Shown here in pieces: positions 1 through 9,070 of a stretch of 49,385 bases of DNA. The notes under the pieces were generated by a model that was not told the DNA's origin, searched no databases, and saw only the letters and a program-made list of their open reading frames with translations. The position numbers and the translations under genes were made by a program. The DNA is from an uncultured Metabacillus sp. (GTDB taxonomy: Bacteria; Bacillota; Bacilli; Bacillales; Bacillaceae), in assembly GCF_947503125.1 (NCBI RefSeq), contig NZ_CANNCR010000031.1, positions 1-49,385 of the forward strand, given 5' to 3'. Each line of letters opens with the position of its first letter. The stretch's first letter is position 1.

Positions 1-132
1 ATATATGGACATTATAATCGTCTAATTCTGGACAGGCAATACCGTCAACTTTTGGTCATTTTGGGATGGCAATAACAATTTATCTTCCTACTTTTATATT
101 GAAAGGAATAGTAAATAACTATTTTTTTGAAA

Positions 133-163
133 GGCCGCATTTTTTAGTAGAAAAAATGCGGCC
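133..163. terminator. Bidirectional hairpin terminator
   Basis: A perfect 13-bp inverted repeat, GGCCGCATTTTTT / AAAAAATGCGGCC, has a 5-nt loop. It probably ends the transcript entering from the left edge. Confidence 0.65.
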
Positions 164-225
164 TTATACTATTAAAAGTAAAGAACTTTATTATTATTGA
201 ACATTATAATCGATGAAAAACAAAC

Positions 226-266
226 AAAAGCCAAACCCTTAAGAATCAAATGGGTTTGGCTTTTTT
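226..266. terminator. Terminator of dhaS, bidirectional
   Basis: The arms AAAAGCCAAACCC and GGGTTTGGCTTTT have a run of T on the plus side and a T-rich tract on the minus side. It lies about 50 bp past the dhaS stop, so it should end dhaS transcription and may also stop reading from the left. Confidence 0.75.
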
Positions 267-316
267 GGAAGCTTCTTAAAATTACAATCTATTTTGGATA
301 TAGGGATATTAAAATT

Positions 317-1801
317 TTAATTCATTGAGATCCAGACACTCTTCACTTCTGTGTAGTTATTAAGTGCATAGGAGCCCATTTCACGACCGATACCCGATTG
401 TTTATATCCGCCGAACGGAGATGCAGCATCAAAAGCATTGTAGCAGTTAACCCAAACAGTTCCTGCACGAAGCTTGTTGGCGATATAGTGTGCTTTGGCC
501 ACATCCTGTGTCCACACACCAGCTGCAAGTCCATATTCACTATTGTTAGCACGATCAATTAATTCATCTAAATCCTCATATGGCATAGCTGATATTACCG
601 GTCCAAAGATTTCTTCCTTTGCAATGGTCATTTCATCTCTCACATCTGCGAAGATCGTAGGGGAGACGAAGTAACCTTGTTCTTGCGGCTTATTTCCCCC
701 TGCTACAAGTTGGGCACCTTCATTTAATCCTTTCTCAATATAGCCAAGTACACGATTTTGCTGTTCAGCAGAAACAAGTGGACCAATTTCTGTATCAGCA
801 TGGATTCCGGCACCTTGTTTAATTTTATTTGCATGGGAAGCCATATCAGCTACTACATTATCAAATTGCTTCTTCTGAATAAATACACGGGAACCTGCAC
901 AACAAACCTGACCTTGATTGAACATAACACCGTTAAGTGCACCTGGGATCGCTTTAGTTAAATCGGCATCAGGCAGAATGATGTTCGGTGACTTGCCGCC
1001 AAGTTCAAGTGTAACCCGCTTCAGTGTTTTGGAAGCATTAGACATGATTTGCTTCCCTACTTCAGTGGAACCAGTGAAAGCAATCTTATCAACTAATGGG
1101 TGGTCAACTAGCGGCTGACCTGCTGTTTCTCCAAACCCAGGCACAATATTTACCACACCAGGCGGGAAACCTGCTTCTTCTAGTAATTCAGCTAAATATA
1201 AAGCTGATAAAGGTGTTTGTTCAGCTGGTTTTAGTACAACTGTACAGCCAGTTGCCAGAGCAGCTCCAAGCTTCCACATTGCCATAAGTAAAGGGAAGTT
1301 CCAAGGGATAATTTGTCCAACTACTCCTACAGCCTCATGGCGTGTATAGTTAAAGAATGGTCCATTAACAGGTATAGTTTGTCCAACAATCTTGGTAGAC
1401 CAGCCTGCATAATAACGCATATGTTCAATTGCCAAAGGAATGTCTGCATTGGTCGTTTCACGAATTGGCTTACCATTATCTAACGTTTCTAACTGAGCAA
1501 GTTCCTGACTGTTTTCTTCCATTAGATCAGCAAGCTTATACATAAGACGGCTTCGATCAGAAGCACTCATTTTGGACCATGGTCCTTCATCAAAGGCTTT
1601 ACGGGCAGCTTTTACAGCCAGATCAATATCTTCTACACCTGATTCATACACACTGGCTAATACTTCTCCAGTAGCCGGATTGTAAGTATCAAAAGTTTTT
1701 TGCGATTTGCTTTCTACAAATTCACCATTAATATAAAGCTTTTTCTTTCCGCTCAAAAACCTATCTACCTTTTCATTTAGACCTGCTGTTATTTGACTCA
1801 T
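317..1801 (-). CDS. dhaS: NAD-dependent aldehyde dehydrogenase, DhaS-like
   Basis: A 494-aa aldehyde dehydrogenase that oxidises an aldehyde to its acid with NAD(P). The whole length looks like B. subtilis DhaS, including the N-terminal KKLYINGEFV segment, the substrate and cofactor stretch VVGQIIPWNFPLLMAMW, the general-base motif VTLELGGKSPN, and the nucleophile region FNQGQVCCAGSR with two adjacent Cys. The C-terminus has the usual SPFGGYKQSGIGRE. The start ATG follows a GGAGGG-type site. It is a single-gene unit, convergent with nothing and ended by the hairpin at 226-266. A cre-like box at 1845-1858 suggests CcpA control. The real substrate cannot be told from sequence. Confidence 0.93.
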   Translation of the reverse strand: MSQITAGLNEKVDRFLSGKKKLYINGEFVESKSQKTFDTYNPATGEVLASVYESGVEDIDLAVKAARKAFDEGPWSKMSASDRSRLMYKLADLMEENSQELAQLETLDNGKPIRETTNADIPLAIEHMRYYAGWSTKIVGQTIPVNGPFFNYTRHEAVGVVGQIIPWNFPLLMAMWKLGAALATGCTVVLKPAEQTPLSALYLAELLEEAGFPPGVVNIVPGFGETAGQPLVDHPLVDKIAFTGSTEVGKQIMSNASKTLKRVTLELGGKSPNIILPDADLTKAIPGALNGVMFNQGQVCCAGSRVFIQKKQFDNVVADMASHANKIKQGAGIHADTEIGPLVSAEQQNRVLGYIEKGLNEGAQLVAGGNKPQEQGYFVSPTIFADVRDEMTIAKEEIFGPVISAMPYEDLDELIDRANNSEYGLAAGVWTQDVAKAHYIANKLRAGTVWVNCYNAFDAASPFGGYKQSGIGREMGSYALNNYTEVKSVWISMN

Positions 1802-1844
1802 AAAACCCTCCTCAAAAATAGTAATCTATGTATTTCGTGATGTT

Positions 1845-1858
1845 TGAAAACGATTAAT
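1845..1858 (-). promoter_or_regulatory. cre-like site upstream of dhaS
   Basis: TGAAAACGATTAAT on the plus strand matches 12 of 14 positions of the CcpA consensus TGWAANCGNTNWCA. It sits about 45 bp upstream of the dhaS start codon, where it could repress dhaS in rich sugar. Confidence 0.4.
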
Positions 1859-2201
1859 GCGCTTACATAAATATATTAACATTATAAAAAATGGAAAATC
1901 AAATAGAAACCTAAATAATCTTCTGACAAAATAAGACATAAATCTTCATTATCTTTATCTAACCGTTTTAAAGCAGATAGAAAGTAATTATAAAATGATT
2001 AGGAGAAACATTGTTTATCAGTGCATTCTTTAGAGACATTTCTAGCAAATTATTAAAAGTTTCTAAATGACATCAACTGTAAACAAAATTGAGCCATCTC
2101 TCTTTTGCTGTTACTTATTTTCGCTAAAAGGTAAAAAAGCAATATATGTCAAAAAAGGCAATGTAAACTTTTGATATCTTACTTATAAGGAGGTACAAGA
2201 A
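1859..2201. other. Divergent intergenic region, dhaS / AraC gene
   Basis: This A+T-rich stretch holds the divergent promoters. Near the AraC start two similar direct repeats, AAAAAAGCAATATATG (2133-2148) and AAAAAAGGCAATGTAA (2151-2166), are spaced 18 bp apart; AraC proteins often bind such repeats. No gene is visible. Confidence 0.4.
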
Positions 2202-3089
2202 ATGAGCTACAGTCCCATTATTCAAAAGACGATTGAGTATATAGAGGAGAATTTACATGAAGAGCTATCTTTAGAAAGCATTGCTCAGTTTGCTGGCTTT
2301 TCAAAGTATCATTATCATCGGATTTTTCAAAAAGAGGTTGGCGTCACAGCTTCTGAATATATCCGATACAGAAGAATTGCGAATTCAGCTAACATGCTCC
2401 TTTATACAGATGAAAAGATAATTGATATTGCCATCTATTATCGCTTTGAAACACAAGAATCATTTACTCGCTCATTTAAAAAATATTATCAATTACCGCC
2501 AGGAAAATACCGCAAAATCATGGGGAGATTAACATTCCAAAGGGAGGAAATCATAATGAAAAATGAACAGTTATTAAAAGGGTGGAAACTAAGTGGAAGT
2601 CATCCATTTAACTATCAGATGGGTATTGATCGCGAAATTTTCCATAAAGGAAAAGCATCTGGATTCTTAAATTCTGTTACTGTCCAATCTCATGGCGAAT
2701 TTGCAACAATGATGCAGGAGTTTAAAGCAGATAAGTACCTGGGCAAAAGATTAAAGCTTTCTGGATTTTTGAAATCGGAAAATGTGAATGGTTTTTGTGG
2801 ATTTTGGATGCGGGTAGATGACGCCCTTCATGATGTGCTGCAATTTGATAATATGGGTGACCGCCCGATTGTAGGAAGTACAGAGTGGAATCATTATCAC
2901 ATTGTTTTAGATGTACCTGAAAATAGTGCGGTCATTGCGTTTGGCGTTTTGCTATCAGGTAATGGGCAAGTATGGATTGATGAACTAAAATTTGAGGAAG
3001 TAGATAAGCAAACACCAACAACGAATATTGATATCTCGGGAGATTTATTAGATGAGCCTACAAATTTATCTTTTGAAGAGTGGGAGTAG
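2202..3089 (+). CDS. AraC-family regulator with C-terminal sensor-like domain
   Basis: A 295-aa protein with the AraC/XylS double helix-turn-helix at the N-terminus (about residues 8-106; SLESIAQFAGFSKYHYHRIF, then the second helix ending in a PPGKYR tail). Residues 125-275 form an all-beta region (GFWMRVDD, VWIDELKFEE) that resembles a carbohydrate-binding-like fold and probably senses a ligand; that is inference. Having the DNA-binding domain first is the reverse of AraC itself but common in Bacillus. The ATG follows AAGGAGG. The target could be dhaS (divergent), tcuA (downstream) or itself. Confidence 0.8.
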   Translation: MSYSPIIQKTIEYIEENLHEELSLESIAQFAGFSKYHYHRIFQKEVGVTASEYIRYRRIANSANMLLYTDEKIIDIAIYYRFETQESFTRSFKKYYQLPPGKYRKIMGRLTFQREEIIMKNEQLLKGWKLSGSHPFNYQMGIDREIFHKGKASGFLNSVTVQSHGEFATMMQEFKADKYLGKRLKLSGFLKSENVNGFCGFWMRVDDALHDVLQFDNMGDRPIVGSTEWNHYHIVLDVPENSAVIAFGVLLSGNGQVWIDELKFEEVDKQTPTTNIDISGDLLDEPTNLSFEEWE

Positions 3090-3138
3090 TACTTCCATAT
3101 TGAGTACACTTTAGCCATAAAGTATGGTTATGAAATAT

Positions 3139-3162
3139 AATAAAAGATCAATATTTTATTAA
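3139..3162. promoter_or_regulatory. Inverted repeat upstream of tcuA
   Basis: Perfect 8-bp arms TAATAAAA / TTTTATTA are separated by 8 bp, about 60 bp upstream of the tcuA start. Size and position suit an operator of a LysR-type activator, but no binding is shown. Confidence 0.35.
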
Positions 3163-3220
3163 TTCCTCTTGTTCCCTTACTATGAATGTAATGAAACAAA
3201 AATTTCATAGGAGGGGTAAC

Positions 3221-4732
3221 ATGTTTGGACAAAATTATGATGTTGTAGTGGTTGGGGCAGGAAATGCTGCTTTATGTGCGGCGATTGCGGCAAGGGAAAA
3301 GGGTGCTAAGGTTCTTGTTTTAGAGCGGGGGCCTATTGAAAAACGTGGGGGAAATTCATTTTTTACAGACGGAGCGATTCGGGTCGCCTACAATAATTTG
3401 GATGAAATTCGAAAGATCATCCCTGACATCACAGAAGGAGAAGCAGAGAGAATTGTGATGCCTGAATATACACAAGCTGATTTTTATGATGACCTCATGC
3501 GGGTAACGGAAGGAAAAAGTGATTCTAAATTAGCGAATCAGCTGATTACAAAATCGTATGAAACGATTATATGGATGCGTGATCAAGGTATTGAATTTGA
3601 ATTGAATGTTGAAAATCAATCCTTTGAGCAAGCCGGTAAACGTCATTTTTGGGGCGGACTCCCAATTAAAACAAAAGACAAGGGTGTTGGTTTGATAAAA
3701 AGTCTTTTTAAAAGAGCGGAAGATATCGGTGTCGACATCTGGTATGATTCACGTGCCATTGAGTTAGTTATGGATCAGGATTATATTAACGGCATTAAAG
3801 TGGAAAAGGATCAAAAATTAATAACGATCCATACAACAAGTGTCATTTTAGCATGCGGAAGCTTTGAAGCGAACAAGAAAATGCGAAGTGAGCATCTTGG
3901 AGAAGAATGGGAAGCGGCGATTGTAAGGGGGACAGAATTCAATACTGGAGACGGAATTACAATGGCTTTAGCAGTCGGCACACAAAAATATGGTGAGTTT
4001 GGATGGACTGGTTGTCATTCCATCGGTACAGATTATAACGCTCCTAAGTTTGGTGACTTTAACAAGCCTGGTGATATCTTTAAAAAATCCTCATTTCCAC
4101 TTGGTCTTTTGATTAACAAGGATGGAAACCGGTTTGTTGATGAAGGGGCTGACTTTCGGAATTACACTTATGCCAAATATGGCCGTGAAATTTTAAAACA
4201 GCCGGGTCAGATTGCTTTTCAGCTCTTTGACGCTCAAGTACGCCCTATGCTGCGAAAAGAATACAATCTTGAGGAAGCTACTTATTATAAAGCGAATAGC
4301 CTTGAAGAGCTAGCCGAATTGATGGCAGTAGATAAAGCTCAATTTTTAAAAACGATATCAGAATATAATGCTGCTGTTCAAGAAGGTGAGTATAACCCAA
4401 CAGTGAAGGACGGAAAGGGTACAGTTGGTATTACTCCTCCTAAGACAAACTGGGCATTGCGAATCGACCAAGCTCCTTATTATGCCTACCCGGTAACCTG
4501 TGGTATTACCTTTGCTTTTGGCGGATTACAGGTTAATCCAGAAGGAGCCGTTTTAAACAAAGAAGCAAATCCGATTGCCGGGCTTTATGCTGCAGGTGAA
4601 ATGGTTGGAGGGATCTTCTACAAAAATTACCCAGGCGGTTCTGGGTTAATGTCAGGAGCGGTTTTTGGAAAATTAGCAGGAACAGCTGCGGCACAATACA
4701 CACTAGAGAAAATGGGGCCTTCAAAACTCTAA
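3221..4732 (+). CDS. tcuA: FAD-dependent tricarballylate dehydrogenase-like flavoprotein (TcuA family)
   Basis: A 503-aa flavoprotein. TcuA oxidises tricarballylate to cis-aconitate, which enters the TCA cycle. The N-terminus has the Rossmann motif VVVGAGNAALCAAIAA; the C-terminus has the FAD-closing GLYAAGEMVGG and GGSGLMSG stretch seen in the fumarate reductase/succinate dehydrogenase superfamily. I start at ATG 3221, 5 nt after GAGGGG, instead of the in-frame ATG at 3182 that has no ribosome site. The next gene is a convergent LysR regulator. No TcuB-like electron carrier, which Salmonella TcuA needs to reoxidise its FADH2, is present in this window. Another alpha,beta-dehydrogenation substrate is possible. 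Confidence 0.8.
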   Translation: MFGQNYDVVVVGAGNAALCAAIAAREKGAKVLVLERGPIEKRGGNSFFTDGAIRVAYNNLDEIRKIIPDITEGEAERIVMPEYTQADFYDDLMRVTEGKSDSKLANQLITKSYETIIWMRDQGIEFELNVENQSFEQAGKRHFWGGLPIKTKDKGVGLIKSLFKRAEDIGVDIWYDSRAIELVMDQDYINGIKVEKDQKLITIHTTSVILACGSFEANKKMRSEHLGEEWEAAIVRGTEFNTGDGITMALAVGTQKYGEFGWTGCHSIGTDYNAPKFGDFNKPGDIFKKSSFPLGLLINKDGNRFVDEGADFRNYTYAKYGREILKQPGQIAFQLFDAQVRPMLRKEYNLEEATYYKANSLEELAELMAVDKAQFLKTISEYNAAVQEGEYNPTVKDGKGTVGITPPKTNWALRIDQAPYYAYPVTCGITFAFGGLQVNPEGAVLNKEANPIAGLYAAGEMVGGIFYKNYPGGSGLMSGAVFGKLAGTAAAQYTLEKMGPSKL

Positions 4733-4739
4733 AACGAAA

Positions 4740-4784
4740 GAGGCAGTTTCAAAGCAATGGGTCAGACCCTATTGAAACTGCCTC
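4740..4784. terminator. Bidirectional terminator between tcuA and lysR
   Basis: Arms GAGGCAGTTTCAA and TTGAAACTGCCTC enclose a second small stem, GGGT/ACCC. It lies between two convergent genes and should stop both. Confidence 0.75.
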
Positions 4785-4793
4785 TTAACCTTG

Positions 4794-5657
4794 CTATCCG
4801 TTAAATTCATGTTCAACAAAATCAACAAATGCCTTGACGATGTTTAATTTCAATGAATCCTTATGGTAATACATCCATGTTTTACGGGCGATCGGTTTTC
4901 CGTCAACCGTTTTAATATCGGTGCGGTAAACATCCTGGCGATCATTTAAAATCATGCTTGGGAGGATGCCATAGCCTAGTCCGTTGATCACCATCTTTTT
5001 GCAGGTGTCTGCTTTATCGACTTCGATGCTGATAAGGGGTGGCTGGGTAAAATGCTCAGACCACCAATGATCAATCAAATTCTTTAACAATGGGTCAGTA
5101 TGGTAAACGATTCGTGGCAGATTTGGAAGGTTTTGTATATCGATCTTATGCTTCGAAGCAATGCAAATGGTCTCTTCAAATAATAAATGCCGTTGATCCT
5201 TCCAACTAAAGTCCCCTTTAATAATGCCAATATGAACATCTTGATTGTGAATTAAATGAGCAATATCACTGCTAAACCCTGTTGTAACTTTAAATTCAAT
5301 ATCAGGGTACTTTTCTTTAAAAAGCTTTAAAAGGTTGGGAAGCATGTAATCAGTAAAAAAGTTAGATACGCCCAATCGTAATGTGCCAGTTATATTATTT
5401 TCCATATTTAGGACGTTTTCCTTTATTTTTTGGATGTTTAATAGCATTTCATGTGCACTTTTTGCTAAATACTCCCCTTGGGGTGTAAATTGTACTCCAC
5501 GTCTTCCCCTATTTACGATTTTTACACCAAATTCCTTTTCTAATTGTTGTAAACGATTTGTCAATGCCGGCTGAGAAATATACAAATGCTGAGCAGCCTT
5601 TGTAATGTTTTTTTCGTTATAGAGGGTTTGCAAAACCAGCCAGTCTCGTTCATCCAA
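4794..5657 (-). CDS. LysR-family regulator (first of two paralogs)
   Basis: A 287-aa LysR regulator. The winged helix-turn-helix spans residues 4-63 (NITKAAQHLYISQPALTNRL), and the effector-binding domain starts near residue 85 (GTLRLGVSNFF). I choose TTG 5657 as the start because GGGGAGG lies 7 nt upstream and the resulting MDERDW start matches the second LysR protein at 9238-10101 (MDEKDW), which is also exactly 287 aa. The gene is divergent from the AbrB-family gene, the classic LysR arrangement, and convergent with tcuA, so both are likely targets. The effector is probably a tricarboxylate (inference). Confidence 0.9.
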   Translation of the reverse strand: MDERDWLVLQTLYNEKNITKAAQHLYISQPALTNRLQQLEKEFGVKIVNRGRRGVQFTPQGEYLAKSAHEMLLNIQKIKENVLNMENNITGTLRLGVSNFFTDYMLPNLLKLFKEKYPDIEFKVTTGFSSDIAHLIHNQDVHIGIIKGDFSWKDQRHLLFEETICIASKHKIDIQNLPNLPRIVYHTDPLLKNLIDHWWSEHFTQPPLISIEVDKADTCKKMVINGLGYGILPSMILNDRQDVYRTDIKTVDGKPIARKTWMYYHKDSLKLNIVKAFVDFVEHEFNG

Positions 5658-5695
5658 CAGAAAAACCTCCCCTTTAGCTATCAAGATTGTTTATG

Positions 5696-5773
5696 GATAA
5701 CGATAATTATTTAATATTTTATTTATCTCTGAAATTATACTATATTTGAGATAACGAATAAAGATTCTTATTG
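5696..5773. promoter_or_regulatory. LysR operator candidates in divergent promoter
   Basis: The lysR/AbrB-family intergenic region carries the inverted repeats TTATCTC (5723-5729) / GAGATAA (5748-5754) and AATAA-N6-TTATT (5758-5773). It also has a similar ATAA-N6-TTAT at 5697-5710. The octamer GATAACGA occurs on both sides. These resemble LysR dyads such as the ATAA-N7-TTAT of Bacillus CcpC, with one base less in the spacer. Confidence 0.4.
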
Positions 5774-5812
5774 AATGAGCTGTTGATAAGTAAATAGAAA
5801 GAAGGATCTAAG

Positions 5813-6949
5813 ATGAAAAAAATAATGGAGTTTTTTCCATATGTATGGTTTGTAATACTGAGTGGAGCAGGGGGATTTTTGCTCTCTTTAACAGGCCTCC
5901 CGATTGGATGGATGATTGGAACACTCCTTACAGCAGCTTTTCTATCAATTCTGCATCCAAAGGTTTTGCATGTACCTGCAAATGAGAAAGGTATTCAAAA
6001 ACAATGGTTATATATTGGGCAGTGTATGTTAGGAATCGAGTTAGGTCAGAAAGTAAATCGTTCGGTTGTAAGCATTTTTTATGAGAATTGGTCAATTATT
6101 ACGATTATGCTTATACTATCTGTCGTTTTTTCTTTACTCTCGGGACTTATTTTATGGAAGTGGAGCAAGTTAGATATGTTAACTAGCTTTTTTGCTACTG
6201 CACCTGGAGGTCTTTCTTCCATACCTGGGATTGCGGAAGAGGTTGGAGCTAACACAGGCATTGTGAGTATCATTCAGGCTATGCGTGTATTCCTGATAAT
6301 CATAACGGTCCCTGTTATGATGTCCTTTTTGTATGACCATTCTGAGATTCATGTATTTACCGATACGGCTGCTGCTGAACTAACAAAATTTGAATTAAAC
6401 CAGCTTGCTATTACAAGCTTGTTTGTGTTTGCAGCTTGGATTGGTCATTATATAGGAAAGCTTCTAAAATTTCCGGCACCTTGGCTAATTGGAAGTATGA
6501 TTGGTGTTGCTGCGGTCAATTTCATTAGCACTTTATTGACAAATAGTAATTTAGTAGCCTGGTGGCCACAAAGCCTCATTATCTTATCACAAATATTTAT
6601 CGGAGCTAGCATCGGGTCTCGTTTTCATAAAAAAATGTTTATCGGAATAAATAGAACATTGATTATTTCAACATTAAGTACAATAAGTTTAATTATGTCT
6701 ATGTTTCTATGTGCCTATTTTGTTTCGTTGGTAACCAATCTATCATTCCTTACTGCAGGATTGGCATTTGCACCTGGTGGCATTGCGGAGATGACGACTA
6801 CTGCTTTTGTTTTGAAGGGTGACTTCACATTTGTCGTAACCGTACAAGTGCTTAGAATAGTCGCTGTTTGTTTAATTCTCCCTCCTTTCTTCAGATTTTT
6901 AAACTACATGGAGTTGAAAAAGAAGGCTCATTCGTATCAATCAGCATAG
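5813..6949 (+). CDS. AbrB-family membrane protein (duplicated six-helix type)
   Basis: A 378-aa very hydrophobic protein with about ten membrane segments. It shows the internal duplication of the AbrB/AmoA-like membrane family (not the DNA-binding AbrB of Bacillus): GLPIGWMIGTLL in the first half and FPAPWLIGSMIG in the second, and the pair TAPGGLSS and FAPGGIAEM. Members are often found beside tricarboxylate transport genes and are presumed carriers, but the substrate is not established. The gene is divergent from the LysR gene and preceded by GAAGGATC. Here it would plausibly move a tricarboxylate or a product of its breakdown. Confidence 0.8.
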   Translation: MKKIMEFFPYVWFVILSGAGGFLLSLTGLPIGWMIGTLLTAAFLSILHPKVLHVPANEKGIQKQWLYIGQCMLGIELGQKVNRSVVSIFYENWSIITIMLILSVVFSLLSGLILWKWSKLDMLTSFFATAPGGLSSIPGIAEEVGANTGIVSIIQAMRVFLIIITVPVMMSFLYDHSEIHVFTDTAAAELTKFELNQLAITSLFVFAAWIGHYIGKLLKFPAPWLIGSMIGVAAVNFISTLLTNSNLVAWWPQSLIILSQIFIGASIGSRFHKKMFIGINRTLIISTLSTISLIMSMFLCAYFVSLVTNLSFLTAGLAFAPGGIAEMTTTAFVLKGDFTFVVTVQVLRIVAVCLILPPFFRFLNYMELKKKAHSYQSA

Positions 6950-7041
6950 TTTTGTGGTTTTCAATTCTTCATAAAAAAATTATAATGATTTAAATATTGA
7001 TTTTTATAGATGGCGGGAAAATAAAACTAAGGGTGATCACC

Positions 7042-7650
7042 GTGTGCGCTTTTTACCATGATAAAGAAAAAAAGACGCAAAAAACATATTCCTATCAGAT
7101 AAAATCCAATGATAGGACAGAGGAAAAAGATATCGCAAGATTAGCACTTAAAATCAAAGAAATTATCGAAGATTCCTCATGTGATGAAAAAGATGTGGTT
7201 TTTTTATGTATAGGATCTGATCGTTATGTGGGCGACTCTTTAGGTCCCTTAGTAGGGACAATGCTTAAAGAAAACCAAGTTCCTTTTCGTGTTTACGGAA
7301 CGCTAGAAGAACCCGTACATGCATTTAATTTAAAAGGGATCGTAAAAGAGATTAAGAAGCAATTTAAAAAGTCGCTTATTTTTAGCATTGATGCCGCGAT
7401 TGGCAAGGAAAATCATGTAGGTTATGTCCTATTTAAAGAAGGGCCATTACTTCCAGGAAAAGCAGTCGAAAAGATGCTTCCTGAGGTAGGGGATTATCAT
7501 TTCGTAGGGATTGTTAATTATATAGATCCTTTACCAACTTCTCAATTTTTAAATGATACCCGTTTGTTTACCGTCATGAATCTCGCAAAAACAATTGTGA
7601 AGGTCATTGTAGAGGTTAGTGACCATTTATCAAAGGATAAAGAGAGCTAA
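7042..7650 (+). CDS. yyaC: Spore protein YyaC (DUF1256, GPR-protease fold)
   Basis: A 202-aa protein of the YyaC/DUF1256 family, made in sporulating Bacillus and related in fold to the germination protease GPR. Seen are LCIGSDRYVGDSLGPLVGTM, YGTLEEPVHAFNL, SIDAAIG and LPEVGDYHFVGIVN, all typical of the family. A TTG 15 codons earlier is in frame, but GTG 7042 is preceded by AAGGGTGATC and fits the usual N-terminus, so I start there. It is ended by the hairpin at 7663-7708. Its place inside the tricarboxylate cluster is probably coincidental; the B. subtilis gene is a stand-alone sporulation gene. Confidence 0.82.
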   Translation: MCAFYHDKEKKTQKTYSYQIKSNDRTEEKDIARLALKIKEIIEDSSCDEKDVVFLCIGSDRYVGDSLGPLVGTMLKENQVPFRVYGTLEEPVHAFNLKGIVKEIKKQFKKSLIFSIDAAIGKENHVGYVLFKEGPLLPGKAVEKMLPEVGDYHFVGIVNYIDPLPTSQFLNDTRLFTVMNLAKTIVKVIVEVSDHLSKDKES

Positions 7651-7662
7651 ACTATTTATATA

Positions 7663-7708
7663 GGGCTGTCTTAAAACCAGAGAATCAGCGATGGTTTCTA
7701 GACAGCCC
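7663..7708. terminator. Terminator between yyaC and the CitMHS gene
   Basis: Arms GGGCTGTCTTAAAACCA and TGGTTTCTAGACAGCCC pair at 15 of 17 positions. The outer GGGCTGTCT resembles the ends of the element at 11585-11714. Confidence 0.65.
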
Positions 7709-7726
7709 TTGAAATTTTATTTGGTA

Positions 7727-9013
7727 TTAGCTAATAGCACTTGTTACAAAAGCTACAGCAATGATGACCAATGAACAGAGAAGAGTCCATTTAAACGCAT
7801 ATCGTTGGAATTCGCCGATATCTGTTTTAACCATTCCTACTAGTAAAAGAGTGGAAGCAACAAGCGGACTTAAAAAATGCACAGGCTGCCCTAATACAGA
7901 TGCTCTGGCAATTTCTAAGGGGCTTACCCCATAAGCTGCTCCTGCTTCAGCTAGAATAGGCAGCACACCAAAGTAATAAGCGTCATTGGATAAAACAAAC
8001 GTAAATGGCATGCTTGTTAAGGCAACAACTAAAGGGAAGAAGGAACCTACCGACTCTGGGATGATCGACACCAAGGCATTTGAAATAGCGTCGACCATTT
8101 TTGTTCCAGAAAAAATCCCTGAGAAAATACCAGCAGCAAACACTAGGATAACAACAGTTAGTGCATTCGGTGCGTGTGCTAAAATCCGTTCTTTTTGTTG
8201 TTCTAAATTTGGATAGTTAATCATGGCGGCGATTACAAATCCAATTAGAAAGAGGACCGGAGCAGATATTAATCCCATCACTAATACAACCATAACAGCT
8301 ACAGTTAACAAGAGATTTACCCATCTTAGTTTTGGGCGTTTTGTATCTTCTTGAAGTGAATAGGCTGCAGCAGCTTCGCTTAGCTCTAGCGATTGTGGTG
8401 AAATATCTTCAACATTGATCACACCAATCCGTGCTCTTTCTTTTTTACCAAGAACAAAGGCGATAAACAGAATACAGCCCATCCCTGATAGCATTGTAGG
8501 TAATAGCGGGGGGAAAAACTCATTCGCATCAAGACCTAAAGAAGCAATCGCTCTTGTTGCCGGTCCTCCCCACGGTGTCATCCCGCTCATAATGCTGACA
8601 GACAGCAAAGAAATCGTTGCGAGAATAAGCGGATTCATACCAATTCGAAGATAAAGAGCAAGCATAGCAGAAATCGTGATCATATGTGTTGTCGTACCAT
8701 CACCATCTAATGCAACAGTCATGGCGATGAGCGCTGTTCCAATTGCAATTTTAAGAGGATCACCTTTTACAAACTTCATCATTTGATTAATTAATGGATC
8801 GAATAAGCCTGCATCAATTAAAATGCCAAAAAACATAATTGCAAACAATAGTAAGGCGGCTGAAGGAGCAACTTCCTTTAGTCCATCTAGCATCATTTTC
8901 CCTAGCTCTAAGCCAAACCCGCCAATAATGGCAAAGACGATTGGCACAATAACAAGTGCTGTAACAGGTGATAATTTTTTAGCCATAATCAAATACGTAA
9001 AAACGACAACCAT
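7727..9013 (-). CDS. CitMHS-family tricarboxylate transporter
   Basis: A 428-aa transporter with about 11-12 membrane segments, like Bacillus CitM/CitH, which take up citrate as a complex with a divalent metal and protons. Diagnostic stretches are MTVALDGDGTTTHMITISAM, TPWGGPATRA and LSNDAYYFGVLPIL. ATG 9013 is the first standard start, but its ribosome site is poor. A strong GGAGGGG lies at 9044-9050, and the in-frame ATT at 9037 would add eight residues matching the known CitM N-terminus, so translation may really begin there. A good cre site lies at 9057-9070. With TcuA and a PrpF-family protein nearby, the cargo may be tricarballylate or aconitate rather than citrate. Confidence 0.88.
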   Translation of the reverse strand: MVVVFTYLIMAKKLSPVTALVIVPIVFAIIGGFGLELGKMMLDGLKEVAPSAALLLFAIMFFGILIDAGLFDPLINQMMKFVKGDPLKIAIGTALIAMTVALDGDGTTTHMITISAMLALYLRIGMNPLILATISLLSVSIMSGMTPWGGPATRAIASLGLDANEFFPPLLPTMLSGMGCILFIAFVLGKKERARIGVINVEDISPQSLELSEAAAAYSLQEDTKRPKLRWVNLLLTVAVMVVLVMGLISAPVLFLIGFVIAAMINYPNLEQQKERILAHAPNALTVVILVFAAGIFSGIFSGTKMVDAISNALVSIIPESVGSFFPLVVALTSMPFTFVLSNDAYYFGVLPILAEAGAAYGVSPLEIARASVLGQPVHFLSPLVASTLLLVGMVKTDIGEFQRYAFKWTLLCSLVIIAVAFVTSAIS

Positions 9014-9056
9014 TGAAATTCCTAAAAAAGTAAGAATATAAATCCCCTCCTAACAA

Positions 9057-9070
9057 AGAAATCGCTTTCA
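9057..9070 (-). promoter_or_regulatory. cre site upstream of the CitMHS gene
   Basis: On the minus strand TGAAAGCGATTTCT matches 13 of 14 positions of the CcpA site consensus. It lies just upstream of the ribosome-binding site, so CcpA could block transcription when glucose is present, as for citM in B. subtilis. Confidence 0.6.

Larger units (their letters stand above)
1..316. other. Intergenic left edge, no complete gene
   Basis: No complete gene is visible. Frame 1 on the plus strand is open from base 1 to a TAA at 73-75 and could be the last two dozen codons of a gene entering from the left, but I do not recognise the peptide. Two strong hairpins follow (listed separately). The 12-mer ACATTATAATCG occurs twice, near 8 and near 201, which may be chance. 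Confidence 0.5.

Noticed and set aside
7000-7030. Sigma-F promoter for yyaC
   Set aside because: A GGGAAAATAA resembling the -10 exists, but no matching -35 at the right distance, and the start would lie too close to the gene.
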